Below are positions 52,031 through 64,000 of a stretch of DNA of 64,000 nt, piece after piece. This DNA comes from Lagopus muta (taxonomy: Eukaryota > Chordata > Aves > Galliformes > Phasianidae), in NCBI RefSeq assembly GCF_023343835.1, contig NC_064447.1:6774001-6838000 (forward strand), given 5' to 3'. The notes under the pieces were generated by a model. The model was not told where the DNA came from and ran no database searches. It saw only the letters and a list, made by a program, of their open reading frames with translations. Positions within the stretch are counted from its first letter, which is position 1, and each line of letters opens with the position of its first letter. The translations under genes and the position numbers were made by a program.

Positions 52031-52790
52031 CACAGCGCTGGGTGAGAGCAGCGCGCAGCCCTCAGCCGCTCCCCTCACCCCGCAGCGCCGCCCCACTTAC
52101 ACACGGACCCGGGCACAAACCGCCCCCACCTCCACCGCTTGAGGGAGGGGCCGCGCGCTTCTCCTGCAGCCGAAGGAGGCGGAGCGCGGACGGAGCGCGG
52201 AGCTTCACCCCCGCCCCGCCGGCGGCCCCGGCCCGGGCAGCCGCCGCCCCGCCGCTCCCCGAACTTCGCGGCGCCCGGAAACGGCAGCGCGGCGTCCACA
52301 AGCAGACATGAGCGAGTTCGGGGCCGGCGCGGAGCTGCCGGGCTGGGTGGCGGACAGCCGCAGCTGGGGCGGTAAGGGCGGCAGGTACCGCGCGGAGAAC
52401 TGCGGGAAGGGGGGGGAGGGGGCAGCGCGGGGCCGGGGCGGCAGGTGGTGCCGGAGGTGCTGGTGGAGCTTGGAACGGGGCGGCCGTGCCGCTCGCAGCG
52501 CCGCGGGGTGTCGGCGATCGCGGGGTGCGCGCTCCCGGCCGGGTGCCATGTTTTAAACGCGCTTCCTCCGTCTGGCAGAGCTCTTTTCCCCCGAGGAGTC
52601 GCGCGCGGCGGCACCTGTAGGGTTCCTGCAGGAGCTGCCCAGCTACCGATCCGTGCGGAGGCGCCGGGCCGCCGGAGATGTCCAGGAGCGGCCGGGGAAC
52701 CTGCGGGGAATCGCCGCTGCTGAGCTCCGGGGGCCGCAGCCCGAGGGAGAGGAGCGCGGGGTCGGGCACCTCTGGGAGCTGCCCATGAGC
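52030..52790. promoter_or_regulatory. TMC7: CpG island: TMC7 promoter and first exons
   Basis: This is a strongly GC/CpG-rich block covering the 5' flank, exon 1 and exon 2 of TMC7. There is no TATA box. GC boxes of the 'ccgccccgcc' type lie at about 52210-52260, just upstream of the ATG. Confidence 0.85.
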
Positions 52791-55700
52791 ATCGCCGAGA
52801 AGAGGATAATAAGGTTCTTTACGTTTGCTTTTCTCTGCGCTTTTAAATATGACCTGCACCTAAAGGAATGTAGCACGCGTGAGATGAAAGGCAGGCACAG
52901 AATGGGGCTTACTTGTCCCTGCGGGGCACTGTTTTGAGAAGTTGCTCAGTCTCTTCTGTCAGGAACCCGTCGCGGCCCCACCTGCAGCAGTGTGGTTGCC
53001 GGGAGCCTGACTGGGTGAGGGAGTGCAGCGAATGGGAGGAACACGCTCACGAGGAGCTGACCTGCTGCAGATGGACGTGTTTCTTGCTGGCTTCTTCCTC
53101 TTGTCTCAAGAGTTTGTGCTCCTAAGGGTTCCAGCAGCTGACCTGTCACTGCGAGCAGCCCAGCCTCCTTGTCAGCTCTGAGCACTGCTGTTTCCGTTCT
53201 TCCTTGCATTGTGCTCAAACACAGCGTGCTCTCTATTGTGGAATTGATAAGCATGAGACAGCTTTTTAAGACCATTTTCTCCTTTCACATCCTGTAAGCT
53301 CTTCTCTGCTGTGAGCAGTTCCTGCCCCTCAGCGTAGCTGTCAGCGGGCTGTATTTCTCACTTGTGACTTCAGCTGTCTCATATCTTACTACTAGGCTCA
53401 GAGCTCTTGAGAGCAGAGGGTACATCCGTTGTCTTTGCAACATCCCCATCCAGCCACATTTGGACCTTTAGGTCTGGTGCTTCACAGTTGTGGTTATGAG
53501 CTGGGGGACAGGTGGAAGTACAGCCCTCCAAGGAGCTGTACATCAAACAGTGTTTGGTGCTCCACAGGGAACAGGAACAAATTGCTTGCAAGAAGAAAGC
53601 TGGTAGAGTGGCTGGGCTTAGCTAAGAACTACAGACTGCTTTTAGAGTCAGACCCAACTCTCTGTAGATGCACAAAATGCTGCAGAAGTTCTGTGTCTCA
53701 GTGCACTGAATTTTACATAAAATTGGGTGCTCCACTCCTCAAGAAGCGGAACTGCAGTTCTGTGGCCATGGTGCTCATCAGGAATGAAGTTGGGATATTC
53801 TGAGGTGGTTTATGATCTTGTAGCACCATGGGATTCTGGTAAGGCCCCTTGGCACTTCAGGGATCAGTAATTGTGCCCGTATTGTACAGCAGCTGCCAAC
53901 ACAGCATGCTTAATATAATAAATGCTGTGAAAGCTGAACACTCAGTGTCTGGAACAAATATGCAGCCCACGCCTTCGTTTAAAATGCAGCACAAACACAG
54001 GCCAGACAGTTCTCCAGAGAGTTTGTTTAAAACATTACATGCTGTAGCCTGTAGTTTCCATAGAATGGAATCTTTTGTGAGGAGCTGTGTTTACAATCAT
54101 GAGGTGGCGTCATCTGTTGCATTGTTTGATTGTTGCAAGCAGGGTTTAACGTGGATTCCTGCTCAAATACTGATTTCACCTTAAGCTGAGAAGGGCAGTG
54201 TCAGCACAGCACGTGGTAGTAGCGGTGCTCCTGATGCTGTATGCAGGCAGCTTAGTGCATCGCTTGCACATGTACCAAATATTCTAAATTGGAACCTTTG
54301 TTGTCTCCTGCATGGCTGCTGCCTCCTGGGTTCCTAACAATGCCTTTCTTCAGCGCTTGCTGTGTACAAGTCAGTGGTCAAGCTGTGCTTCTGGAGGAGA
54401 CTTGACCATCTTAAAAGAAAAAAATGCAAATACGAGCCACTCAGAATTTTCCTTGATGCTGTTGCTGGATACCAGTTTGTAAAATTGAAGTACATACATA
54501 TGTTACAAAAAAACACTGAAGAAATTATAGACTATCGGTGGGTCATTCCTGGAATTTGTTTGCAACTTCTGAGAGCAATTAATTCTTAGATGCCAGTATG
54601 CTGGCAAGGAAATTTCAAACTCACTGAGCTGGCACTTTATAGTGAATTTTAGGAAAATGGAATGATTAAAAATTGATAATAGGGGTAGCTAGCATATGTT
54701 ACTGCATCTTCTAGTGCTGACACCTCTCTGAAGGCACCATTGCGCTTGGTGCTGCTACTTGTGTTGAAAAAGTGAGTCAGTAATTGTATTTCTTATCTCC
54801 TAGGGATTCTCAGCAGTCTGATATAAAATATTCTTCTGGGTGGAAGCAGTGGAAAAGAACTAGTAGTAAATCATGGAAAAAAACTCTCAAGGATATCAAA
54901 CAGTTGTCATCTTACGTGGAGCTTTGGCGGCGTGATATTCACAGCATTGAAGGTATTCACCTTCTGTTGGTTTCTCCTCTTTCAGGTTGCTTCTGTTATT
55001 AGTGGTCTTACGTGTGTGAGCATAGTTTCACATTTAACTGTATGGCTTAAACACTTACAGCTTAGGAGTGATGGGAGAGTTAACTTCATAAAATCTGTAA
55101 TGGGGAAGGTGGAATATAGTGGAGGAATTGATTAGAAAGTCTCATTGCCTTTTCACTTATTTCTTAAAGCCAACAGTACTGAAAATTAGCTTTTAATAAT
55201 GTTTCTTCACTATTATTATTTTTTTAATTATTTTTGTCGTTTCAATTAGTATTACACATGCTTGTTTTATCCTTAGGGAAATTTGGTACTGGCATCCAGT
55301 CCTATTTCAGCTTCCTGCGTTTTCTGGTCGTGCTGAATTTTTCAATGTTCATCCTGATGTTCAGTTTTGTTATACTTCCCACTGTCATCTCTGATTATGG
55401 AATTTTCAACAGCAGCTCTGCTAAAATTTCTCCACATAACACAGGTAAACATCTCTGTGTACCGCTGTTGTTTTTTAGATTCCTCAATTCCTTTGCCTTC
55501 TCCCCCACCCACCAGGGCAGAGAAATTGTGTTTTGTTTGTTTTTTTATTAAGAACATGCCATATTTTAATTAACTTGAACTTGCAATTTAATGAGGATTA
55601 GTATGTTAGTGACCTTTCCTGCCTTTCTTCTGACAGAGCCTTATTGCACAGTTTACACACCTAGTGGTAATAAGGGACTTGTTTACTTCTATACGTACCT

Positions 55701-56967
55701 CAAAGATTTGCTCACCGGCACTGTAAGTAATTTGATTTTATTTTTTTCTTACAGTTCTAAGTTTCACATAGCACATAAAACATGAGAGCATTTTACTTAG
55801 GAAATGATGCTTTGATAATTTTGAAAAACAAGAGGCATAGGCATCACTGGGTAAAATTAGCCTTTATCCTTAATCTGTGAGATGGTAGTTTTCACTTCTG
55901 AGAGCCCATAGGGCCTAGTTAGTCACACACTGCAGCCTGTGCCTCTCTTCTCCAGCTGCTGAATGTTCCATGAGCTGGATCTTGCTCCCTGTTGTGCTCT
56001 CTGTGTAGGTTGCTAGTGTTCTTGACACAGTGCTCTTTGGTTGGAGAGGCGTGGAATTTTTTGCATGTGGTGTCCATGGAAGTTTGTTAGAAGTGTGTAA
56101 ATATTTAGAATCTACAGATCGTTGTAGCCTGCTTGTGACCTCAGCAGTAATCTTACGTTTACAAAATGCTTCATTTGAGCCAGGAGGGATTGAACAGTGC
56201 AGTTATCGTTATTGTTATTATTCTGTGTTCATTTTAAACTTGGCCTTTTCGCAGGGGTTCCTGGAAGTGACAGTTTTGTTTTATGGCTATTACACAGTGG
56301 ATGCTGCATGGCTTAATGTCCTGAGATATAACTTACCGCTAGCATACTTGCTAACTACATTTGCCTACCTTGCACTAAGTCTTTTCTGGATAATCAAAAG
56401 GTAAAGATGTTGGCATCCTTCATTTACTGCTCCTGTTGCTCAGTTTGCATTCTTGCTTGTAGGGGACACTGAATTACAGAACAGTTTTACATAGAAATTG
56501 AGGATCTTTTGCTAGAAGTTACGATGCCACAGTACCCTTTGTTTGATTTTGAGGAGCTGAACCAGCAAAAATAATATATTGAAGCTGTGTTGGCTTCAGT
56601 TGACTTTGGTTCCTACAGAACCACTCACTGAAATTTCCTTAGAGATTTGTTGGTATTATAATACAATGCTTTAGTCTTTGATGAGCCAGGTTGCCCTAAG
56701 TGTGGTGCGTGATTGTTTTTCCTCATGGCTAAAATATGTCTGTATTGAATGAAGTAATGTTGCCTTTTTTTTTTTTTTTTAGATGTGCGAAAGGATTTAG
56801 GCAGAACTTGGTGCATGGTGTAAATCAGTTTCAGAGTTACTGCAACAAAGTCTTTGCAGGCTGGGACTTCTGTATTACAGATCTAAATGCAGCACGGCTA
56901 AAGCATCGCAGCTTGCTATATGAGCTCCAAGTGAGTAACTTCTTTAGTTTTTCTACAATTACTATTG

Positions 56968-57021
<54 letters not shown>

Positions 57022-60000
57022 GAAGTGTATAATTAAACAGATAGTGGAATAGGGGTAAGAAATATTGAAGTAGTTTACACTGGGGACAGGGGAATCCACA
57101 TCATCTCACGTACTTGCTAGTTATCTAGAATTGTGGTGCAACGTGACAAGAATTGGTAGTGAGGTTGAAGGCCCTTCCCCCATCCACTGGGGACTAAAGC
57201 CAAACCCTTTTGCTGCTTGTGTTATCTGCCTCTTCCTCACACTCCAGCCCTGTTTCCTGTATTAGTTTCTACACAATCTAACAGGAAAAGCTTGTCTAGC
57301 AAAACCTTGTACCACTGGGAGTCAGTTTGAGTATACTGAGTTGTAAGTCTGCAAAGTGTTAGGCAGTTGTTGTGCTTAGAAAACGCAGAGCTAATGGACT
57401 TCCCAAATCAGAAGCGTCTATAAAGGGAGAACCTGAAATGCTTTTTTGCTGAAACTAGAACTGTTTTTTTCTTAGTACACTGGAAGCAGAGATTCATGTT
57501 GTGAAACAGTGACCTCTGAAAAGATATTTCTACCTCAAATCACAAAGCAATAATTGCTGATTTCATGAATTAGAGTTGCTTCCTGTTTCGGTAAAGTTCA
57601 GTTGTCATCTTAAGAGATTTTTTATTTTTTACTTTTAAATCCTAAATCTTTTGCCTCGGTAATTCACACCTTGAAACAAGTTGCCATTAGTGTTACTCTT
57701 TAATTGAAGTACAACATCAGAAAACAGCTGAGTAATCTGTGCCTTTGTTCGGTTTATGTTGCTCTCACAAGTAGTGCACTATTTTTACATCAGCTAAGCT
57801 GAAACCTGCTAAGTTGACGTGACCAGCTTCTCTGGGCTCTGCTTGTTTTTCTGTGCCAGACTCCGATTTTTCTTCACAGAGCAGAAAAAATCCAAGTCAG
57901 GCTGGTGAAGGCTGGTAGCTTACCTGCAGAAGTATGGAGATGAGTGGTCTGATTTACGCTTATCAAAGTGTAGCACCAAACTGAGTATCTCACCATAGAT
58001 ATCTTTCTCAGGGAGGTACTGACACAGTAGAAGAGGATTACAGGATGCTTTTCTCTGGGTACAGAGCTCCAGACTAGGAACTAGGAAGCTGACTAGGGCT
58101 TCCAGTCCTGCGTGGGCCTGTTTGTGTCAATGAAAAGGCATTTTCAGTCTGTTTGAACAGCCTGTATAGTGACCCTCCTAGAAAAAGCTATAGATTTAGC
58201 TTCACTGAGGCAAGAATACTCCAGAGGTAAAAGATACAGTGTCAAGACTTGCATGCTGCATCAGAAAATGATATGTTATTTTTCTTTTGTTTATAGGCAG
58301 ATTTGGAGGAAGAAAGACTGAAGCAAAAAATAGCTGACAGGACTATCAAAAAAAAGATACAGATCTTCTCTCTGAGAATATTTATAAATATAGTTGTCAT
58401 TGCAGTTTTATTAGCATGCTTTTATTGTATTTTTAGAGCAACTGTCTTCTCTCAAGAAAACTCCAGTGTAAGTATCAGACATAACATTACAATAGATTAC
58501 ATTGGGGCTGGTGATTTGAGCAAGAATTACTGTGAAAGAGTCAAATATCCTAATACAGAAGCTTTCGTGTAACGGTTTTGAAACACTTGCTTTCTAACTA
58601 CCTATATTTTTTTAATAGCAGGGAGTGAGAAGGATAAAGAAAGATGTGCAAGAAAAAACAGTGGTGTCTTCCTTTAATACAGAGGCTTCAGATGCCAGTC
58701 TGTGCCTTGGAGCTAATGCAGCTGGGAAGAAAAGCAGCTCTCACTTTCTTTCCAGTGTAGCGGTTCTCACTCCTCTGATCTGCTAGTGCTAACACTTGTG
58801 TGTCTTGGCAGTGATCTGGCTCAGGGAATGATCTGGGTAAAACAAACTTAATTATCGTCAGCTTTTTGATCTAGTTGATTGTTCAGCTCTAAAAATAAAC
58901 AGCAATGGAAGGCAAAGACTACAATCTTTGGTTTGTGGTTTGAGTTACAGCTGTGTGGGGAAACAAAGACTGATCAGGGAGCACTTTGCAGAAGAAAAGG
59001 TTCTTGCATCGGTATTGGAAAGAATCAAGTTTGATGGAGTGCTCCCCTCTGTCAGGACAAACAGATGGGAAGTAGAACAGCAAGAGCAGCCAGCAGCCAG
59101 CTCAACAGTGATTGAGTTCTCTCTAGGACAGCAGGGCTTAAATAGCCTGCTGCAAAGGGAAACTGCACTCTTTCCTCTGTTCACTGACGATGTGATGGGC
59201 ACTGGCTGTGGAAGAGGAAAGTTGTATTCTTGATGGACTTCTCTAAACTGCCAAGATTGCAGAGAGGGGGAGGACCAAAATCTTTGTGTCAGCAGAAGTG
59301 TTTGAGAACAGAGAAGGATGATAGCACAACGCTGAACAACTGAGAAGATGCCTTCGCTTGCTGTGGGCTTTATATGTAAGGGTTGATATCTTGAGCTTGC
59401 CTAAGTGGAGGTTGTTAATGTGGTGGGAAAGTCAGGTGAGCTGTTTGTTACCTGTGAGAGTGACTCAAAGTGTCTTTTGGTACAGGTATAGGTCTAAAAG
59501 CTGATACCCTTTAAAGTAGAGCAAGACAATATAATCAGGTGTGAGCCTTGGTGAAAACAGCCGTTTCAGGGAGAAGCTTTGGAGAAAAGCAAGGTTGTAT
59601 CGCAGTGGTCAGCCTTGTTCCAAATATGAGTGCATGCTGAAGACAAAGTTTTGGACAGGAAAGAATGGTAGGTAGCTGAAGAGAGCACAGTGCCAGAAAT
59701 ACCTGAGTGTACTGCCATCTTTCTCTTTTTTTGTACAGGATGTCAACAATGTGAGCTTCCAGGCTAATCTTTTAGTTCAGTATTTGCCATCCATCGTGAT
59801 CACAGCGGTCAACTTGATTATACCTCAGATCTTTTCAATTCTGATCAGATTTGAAGATTATTCACCAGCCTTTGAAATCAGGCTGACACTGTTGAGGTAA
59901 AGATATTTTTGCTATGGGGCCTTGGATGTTTGAACAACTTGTTCTTGGTAGATTTGAGGTATGGTAAACATTCAAATACCACGAGTCAGAGGTTGGACTC

Positions 60001-63000
60001 CCTGCAACAGAGGGCCTGGGCACTGGAAGCCAAGCAGGCATTATTTGACTTACGTTTCATTGGAAGCTTGCATTTCAGATCTGGAAATGATCTCCTCTTT
60101 TGTTGACAGTACAGTGCAGTCATTTAATGTTCCAGTTTCTGTTCCGTTTAGCTGTATGATCTGGACATCTTCAACAATCTGAAAGTCAGTAGGTAAATTA
60201 GTAGGAAAGTGCTGACTGTAGAGCTGTGAATTCACACCGCTGTGTGCAGCAGTTCCCTGGATGTGCAGCTGCTACGTGTGCACAGCAACCAATTTTACTC
60301 ATGTTAAAGAGCAGTATAGCAGTAAATGAAGCAGGGCGTTGCTCAGGGCAAAAGTTAATTGTTTTGGAATAAAAGATACCTTAAACTGAGTGTGTGAACT
60401 GGCATTTGGCAGGCTAAGGTGGCAAGATCAAGATTGAAGCATTTGAACATTGTTAAACACCAGTGTTTGTATTTCTGGTTCGGTTAAGTGCCTCTGAAGG
60501 CCTGAAGCCACCTGAGGGGAATGTTGCACATAAAGTTGTCATCTGGCCTCTCCACTGCACTTCAGAGAGCAGCAGACCACTGTGGGTTGAGCTCCCACCA
60601 AATGAAGAGCCTGGGGGCTCAGCTTACAGGACTGGTCTAGGAAGAATAGAATGAAAAGAAACAAAGAGCTGTAGCCTAAAGCCAAGAAGGTGAAAGGCAA
60701 TTTAGCCTACTACTAAAGAAAGAAATGTATGTGATATCTGCCTGGTCATTCCATTGTTGCATTTCCACTTTGTTGCATTGTTGCATGTCCACTGCTGCAT
60801 TTTCAGTCTCTGTGTTCTTCATTGGGCTCCTCTGTCAGTGGAATCAGGTGCCAGAATAGCTGTGTTTTGGAAAGTTTAAGATTGCTTTTTGCTTTTCTTC
60901 CAGGTGCATCTTTGTGCGGTTGGCCAATATTGGTGTTCTGTTGGTCTCACTGTGGACTCAGATCCACTGTACCACTGACCAGTGTAAGGCCTGTGGGTAC
61001 AATTACGAACTCTATCCTGTAAGTAGACTTATCTTAGTCCTTAATCACCTGAACTTGTAGTAAGATCTTTTTCCATGAGGTTTGGTTGTTTAAAAGTATT
61101 CAGAATTGGACTTGTGGTTCCTGTTCATGTTGTAGATCATGCTGTGTGCATGTGTATCTGTCTGTCTATCACTTATCTTCCATTTATTTACAGCTGAACA
61201 TTAACAGATCGTAATTTAGCAGAGATTTTCTGGCTACTGTGAAGTCCATTTGAGGTTGTGTTGTCACTGTCTTTTTCTTCAATAAAACAAATTGTCATAG
61301 AAAGCAAATAGAACAGTTGGTTTGGAAGCTCTGAAACACTTGAAAACTTTAGAAATGGAAATTATTATGGTTTTATCTTTATTGGTGTGAGCTGATTGAG
61401 AAGTGTGTTGTTCTAGTGATTGATAGCATATTTATTTTTATTTTTTAACCATTTGTCATTAGACTTTTAATGCTGATTTTTTTCCTGGTATGTTTTTCTA
61501 GTGCTGGGAGTCTGCAGTTGGGCAAGAAATGTATAAACTGTTGATGTTTGATTTCATGATAATAATTGCTGTGACGCTGTTTGTGGACTTTCCTAGGAAG
61601 TAAGTGTCTCTGCCTTTTGAGCATACCTTTACAAAATGATTGATGATTTTTTTTTCATTTATTAATTCCCTGTATTTCTAACCAGATTGACAGTTTTAAA
61701 GTAAAATATCTCTGATTATCTGAGTACTTATACAGATAGATGCTTTTTTTTGAGACTTGTATCTACTTCAGACATCTTTCTGTCACGTCATTGAATGCGT
61801 CAGTGCTGAATTTCATGTGTATTAGCATTCAGCTAAGCTCTGTAGCTTCACTCTAGAACTTAGTGATGTTCTTTGTTTTTAGGATACTAGTTACTTATTG
61901 CTCTTGGAAGCCAGTTCAGTGGTTGGGTTTGCAGGAGTTTGGAATTTCTGACAATGTCCTGGATATCATTTATGGACAGACGATCTGCTGGATTGGAACC
62001 TTCTTTTCACCACTTCTTCCTGCAATAGCAACTATAAAATACTTCATCATCTTTTACATTAAAAAGGTAGTGAAGATGTTTGGTGTAAATACAAGTAACA
62101 ACAACAAAGAAAACATTTTTTTATGTTGGTATACAGTTGATTTAAAACAAAACCTTAAAAAAAGATACAGTATGCAGGAAATGAGGTAATAAAATTCTGT
62201 TTTTTGTAACTTTTATTTTACTTTTAAGAGAAGATAGAATTTTGCTTTGACATAAAGGAAGGGAACACTTTAATGACTACATAAATTATTTGTAACCTTT
62301 TAAAAAAATCTTTTCTAATAAAAGTAATTTACGACTCCTTTGGCATTGATCTGTTTACTGCTTACAGTGCTTAGAACTTGGGCAAGATTTTGCCAAACTG
62401 CTAAATGTTTGGGAGCAGAATGGAAAGTCCTAGCTTTATTAGATATATGACGTGGTTTCAGCATATCAGAAACCTTGCTCTACAATTAGACATCTCCTGT
62501 GCAACAAATTCTTATCCATGTTTAATTCTGGTGAGGAGGGGTGTATCCACTGAAGCTTTGGCAGATCATAGCAAAAGGCTGTGTTACAGATCATATACTA
62601 TGTGACTGATGTTATTTGGCTCTCTACAAGTGTGATCTGGATCAAACTTATTCAGAATAAGAGATGTTGGTTTATACTACAATGCAGAGCATTCTTGTCT
62701 TTGCCCATCTCAGTCCACGTACATGAAAGGAGGGATGGCTGCCTGGTAGCATATCTGAAGATGGAAAATACAGTTGGTGGGGAAGTAATACATTAATACA
62801 TAGATGTAACATTCTTGCTCCTTTTTTCTCTCCAGATCAGGTTGATGCACACATGTAAACCTGCAAGTAGGCCTATCAGAGCATCAAGTTACAATTTTTT
62901 CTTGGTGGTGCTGTTGATTGGGCTCATCTTAGCTTTCATTCCTTTGGGAGTCAGCATAGCACAGTAAGTGACAATTTAACTTCTGTGAAGTTGGCATTTG

Positions 63001-63390
63001 CTTTAAGGTTGTCAGTTCCCTAGAAATAGATCAATAACTTCTAAATGATAAAATAGAATACTGTGTACCTGCCTATAATAAAATCAAACTTCTATTTAGT
63101 TTATATCAACAAAAACCGTTTTTAAGATGAGGTGCACTTTTACCCTATCAGCAAGATGGTGCTGGCTTGCGTTAGATTATTTTGTCTTTACATTTTGGTG
63201 TAGCATCTCATTTATCTTCTGATTTTTTTCACAGTATCTCCTCTTCCAAGGCATGTGGGCCGTTCAGAAATTTTAACACCTCATGGGCTGTTGTTCCAGA
63301 TACAATACTTGGGTTTCCAATAGGTCTGCAGAAATTCCTTTTTGGCATAGCATCAGAAGCTTTTGCAGTGCCTTTTTTTGTGGTTGCCTG
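52308..63390 (+). CDS. TMC7: Transmembrane channel-like protein 7 (3' end outside the window)
   Basis: TMC7 is a TMEM16-fold membrane protein; in mouse it is linked to acrosome formation. Coding exons: 52308-52371, 52579-52813, 54804-54952, 55277-55444, 55637-55722, 56255-56400, 56783-56930, 58297-58467, 59739-59896, 60904-61018, 61502-61599, 61883-62066, 62836-62963, 63235-63390. Phases agree throughout and give 668 residues plus two bases. About 50 C-terminal residues (one or two exons) lie beyond the right edge. Recognisable blocks are [70 protein letters not shown], the signature [13 protein letters not shown] (481-493), [20 protein letters not shown] and [13 protein letters not shown]. 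Hydrophobic segments occur in exons 4, 6 and 8-14. It is divergent from TMC5. Confidence 0.95.
52579..52813 (+). other. TMC7: TMC7 exon 2 with a non-consensus donor
   Basis: It encodes residues 23-99, including the conserved [15 protein letters not shown] block and ending [10 protein letters not shown]. The donor is AATAAG|GTTCTT, which lacks the usual A at +3 and G at +5. The next exon (54804) starts with the base that completes Arg and continues DSQQ, matching the family junction, so the boundary is supported by homology and phase. Confidence 0.85.
56763..56780 (+). repeat. Poly(T) polypyrimidine tract at the TMC7 exon 7 acceptor
   Basis: About 16 T in an unbroken run directly precede the AG acceptor at 56781-56782. 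It is both a homopolymer and the splice-site tract. Confidence 0.85.
56931..58296 (+). other. TMC7: TMC7 intron 7
   Basis: Apart from the TA repeat, nothing coding or mobile is supported. The flanking exons join in phase 0 as YELQ|ADLEEE, which matches the family, so no exon is missing here. Confidence 0.8.
56969..57016. repeat. (TA)24 microsatellite in TMC7 intron 7
   Basis: A perfect TA dinucleotide run of 48 bp begins 39 bases after the exon 7 donor. It is likely to be length-variable. Confidence 0.95.
58468..59738 (+). other. TMC7: TMC7 intron 8
   Basis: No additional exon is needed: SQENSS joins DVNNVSF in phase 0. The 101-codon frame at 58928-59233 has no family resemblance and no suitable flanking splice sites in phase. 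I see no mobile element. Confidence 0.75.
60751..60800. repeat. Short TTGTTGCAT-type repeat cluster
   Basis: The motif ttgttgcat recurs with 'tccact' spacers ('ccattgttgcatttccact', then 'ttgttgcattgttgcatg'). It is a small degenerate tandem array in TMC7 intron 9. Confidence 0.55.
61502..61599 (+). other. TMC7: TMC7 exon with the TMC signature motif
   Basis: The exon opens [13 protein letters not shown], with Ser where most family members have Thr. The hydrophobic [18 protein letters not shown] segment follows. Exon length (98 nt), entry phase and exit phase equal those of the paralogous TMC5 exon at 31860-31957, showing a conserved gene structure. Confidence 0.95.
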
Positions 63391-63745
63391 GTAAGTGATA
63401 TGGAGACCTGATCCTGTTATAAATGACTAGTTTCCTTCGTTACTGAGCTGATAACAAACAAATTTTAGACCATATTTTCCATTTGCAGTCAAAAGCATCA
63501 AAGCCTAGATGAAGCCTCACTCCTTATGTCTTTACCCATTTATTGTCGTTTGTTAGCTTTATTCCACCTCATCTTTCACAGCCCATGTCCCACATTCTTC
63601 TTTTTCAGAACTGTTAATTGTTCTGCAAATTGGTGTTGTAAATCCTATGATCACAAATTCTGTTCATTAAACTTTGTTTAAAAGGAACAAAAAAAAGTGA
63701 GGAAGAAGGACTAAAATAGCCATTCTGTAAGGTAAAAATTGGTAT

Positions 63746-63990
63746 GGTTTCATAGAATTTTGAGGGTTTGAGGTTACCTTTGGAGACGATCTAATTCAGC
63801 CCTCATGTTCAAAGCAGGGTAGCCTAGGGTAAGTGCTTGGGAACCATGTCCAGTTGGGTTTTGAATATTGCTAATAGCGGAGACTCCACAACCATACAGT
63901 AAAGAGAGAGCTGTGCTGTCAAAACACAACCTATAAAATCTGAGCTGGGCCTTGCCTCTACATCTTCTAGAGCTCTGTCCCAGCTTGGCA
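63746..63990 (-). repeat. Diverged CR1 LINE fragment
   Basis: The plus strand starts 'tttcatagaattttgagggt' and contains 'ccatgtccagttgggttttg' and 'gagactccacaacc', which is the reverse complement of a CR1 3' region. It lies in the TMC7 intron after exon 14 and may run past the window edge. Confidence 0.8.
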
Positions 63991-64000
63991 ATAACAAAAA

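Noticed and set aside
58928..59233. 101-codon plus-strand frame in TMC7 intron 8
   Set aside because: The flanking TMC7 exons join correctly without it, and it has no family resemblance.
1..64000. Search for CRISPR arrays, operons, tRNA/rRNA genes, an intact retrovirus or a novel gene system
   Set aside because: The window is an ordinary vertebrate multi-gene segment. Only truncated CR1 fragments and simple repeats were seen, and no array or unexplained gene cluster is present.

Overview
The window is vertebrate nuclear DNA, most likely from a bird. The genes are intron-rich and have clear orthologues of human 16p12.3 genes. Short CR1-type LINE 3' ends are the recognisable dispersed repeats, and the gene starts sit in very GC-rich islands. 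The exact species cannot be read from the sequence.

Layout: four genes on alternating strands. (1) CCP110 (minus, CDS 16427 down to 2119) encodes the centriolar coiled-coil protein CP110; 14 coding exons could be placed and close in frame to 1002 residues. (2) GDE1 (plus, CDS 17626-21701) encodes a membrane glycerophosphodiester phosphodiesterase; six exons, 329 residues. (3) TMC5 (minus, CDS 41310 down to 24224) encodes a transmembrane channel-like protein; 22 coding exons, 885 residues. (4) TMC7 (plus, starts at 52308) has 14 exons in the window and runs off the right edge after residue 668.

CCP110 and GDE1 are head to head over one CpG island (about 16.67-18.13 kb), which looks like a bidirectional promoter. 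GDE1 and TMC5 are tail to tail, with poly(A) signals about 1.4 kb apart (22330 plus, 23736 minus). TMC5 and TMC7 are divergent: a small CpG island at 48.58-48.82 kb is the likely TMC5 promoter and a larger one at 52.03-52.79 kb is the TMC7 promoter. The GDE1-CCP110 and GDE1-TMC5 relations match human. The direct divergent TMC5/TMC7 pairing does not, because in human other genes lie between them and both point the same way.

The genes do not form a common pathway: CCP110 caps centrioles, GDE1 acts in glycerophospholipid turnover, and the two TMC genes are paralogues of the TMEM16-like fold family. The remaining sequence is introns and short intergenic stretches with CR1 fragments and simple repeats. 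I found no undescribed system. The items most worth a second look are an exact 45-bp coding tandem repeat in TMC5, the TMC5/TMC7 rearrangement, a cysteine cluster in TMC5, the predicted TMC5 C-terminus, and a distant 53-nt CCP110 terminal exon.
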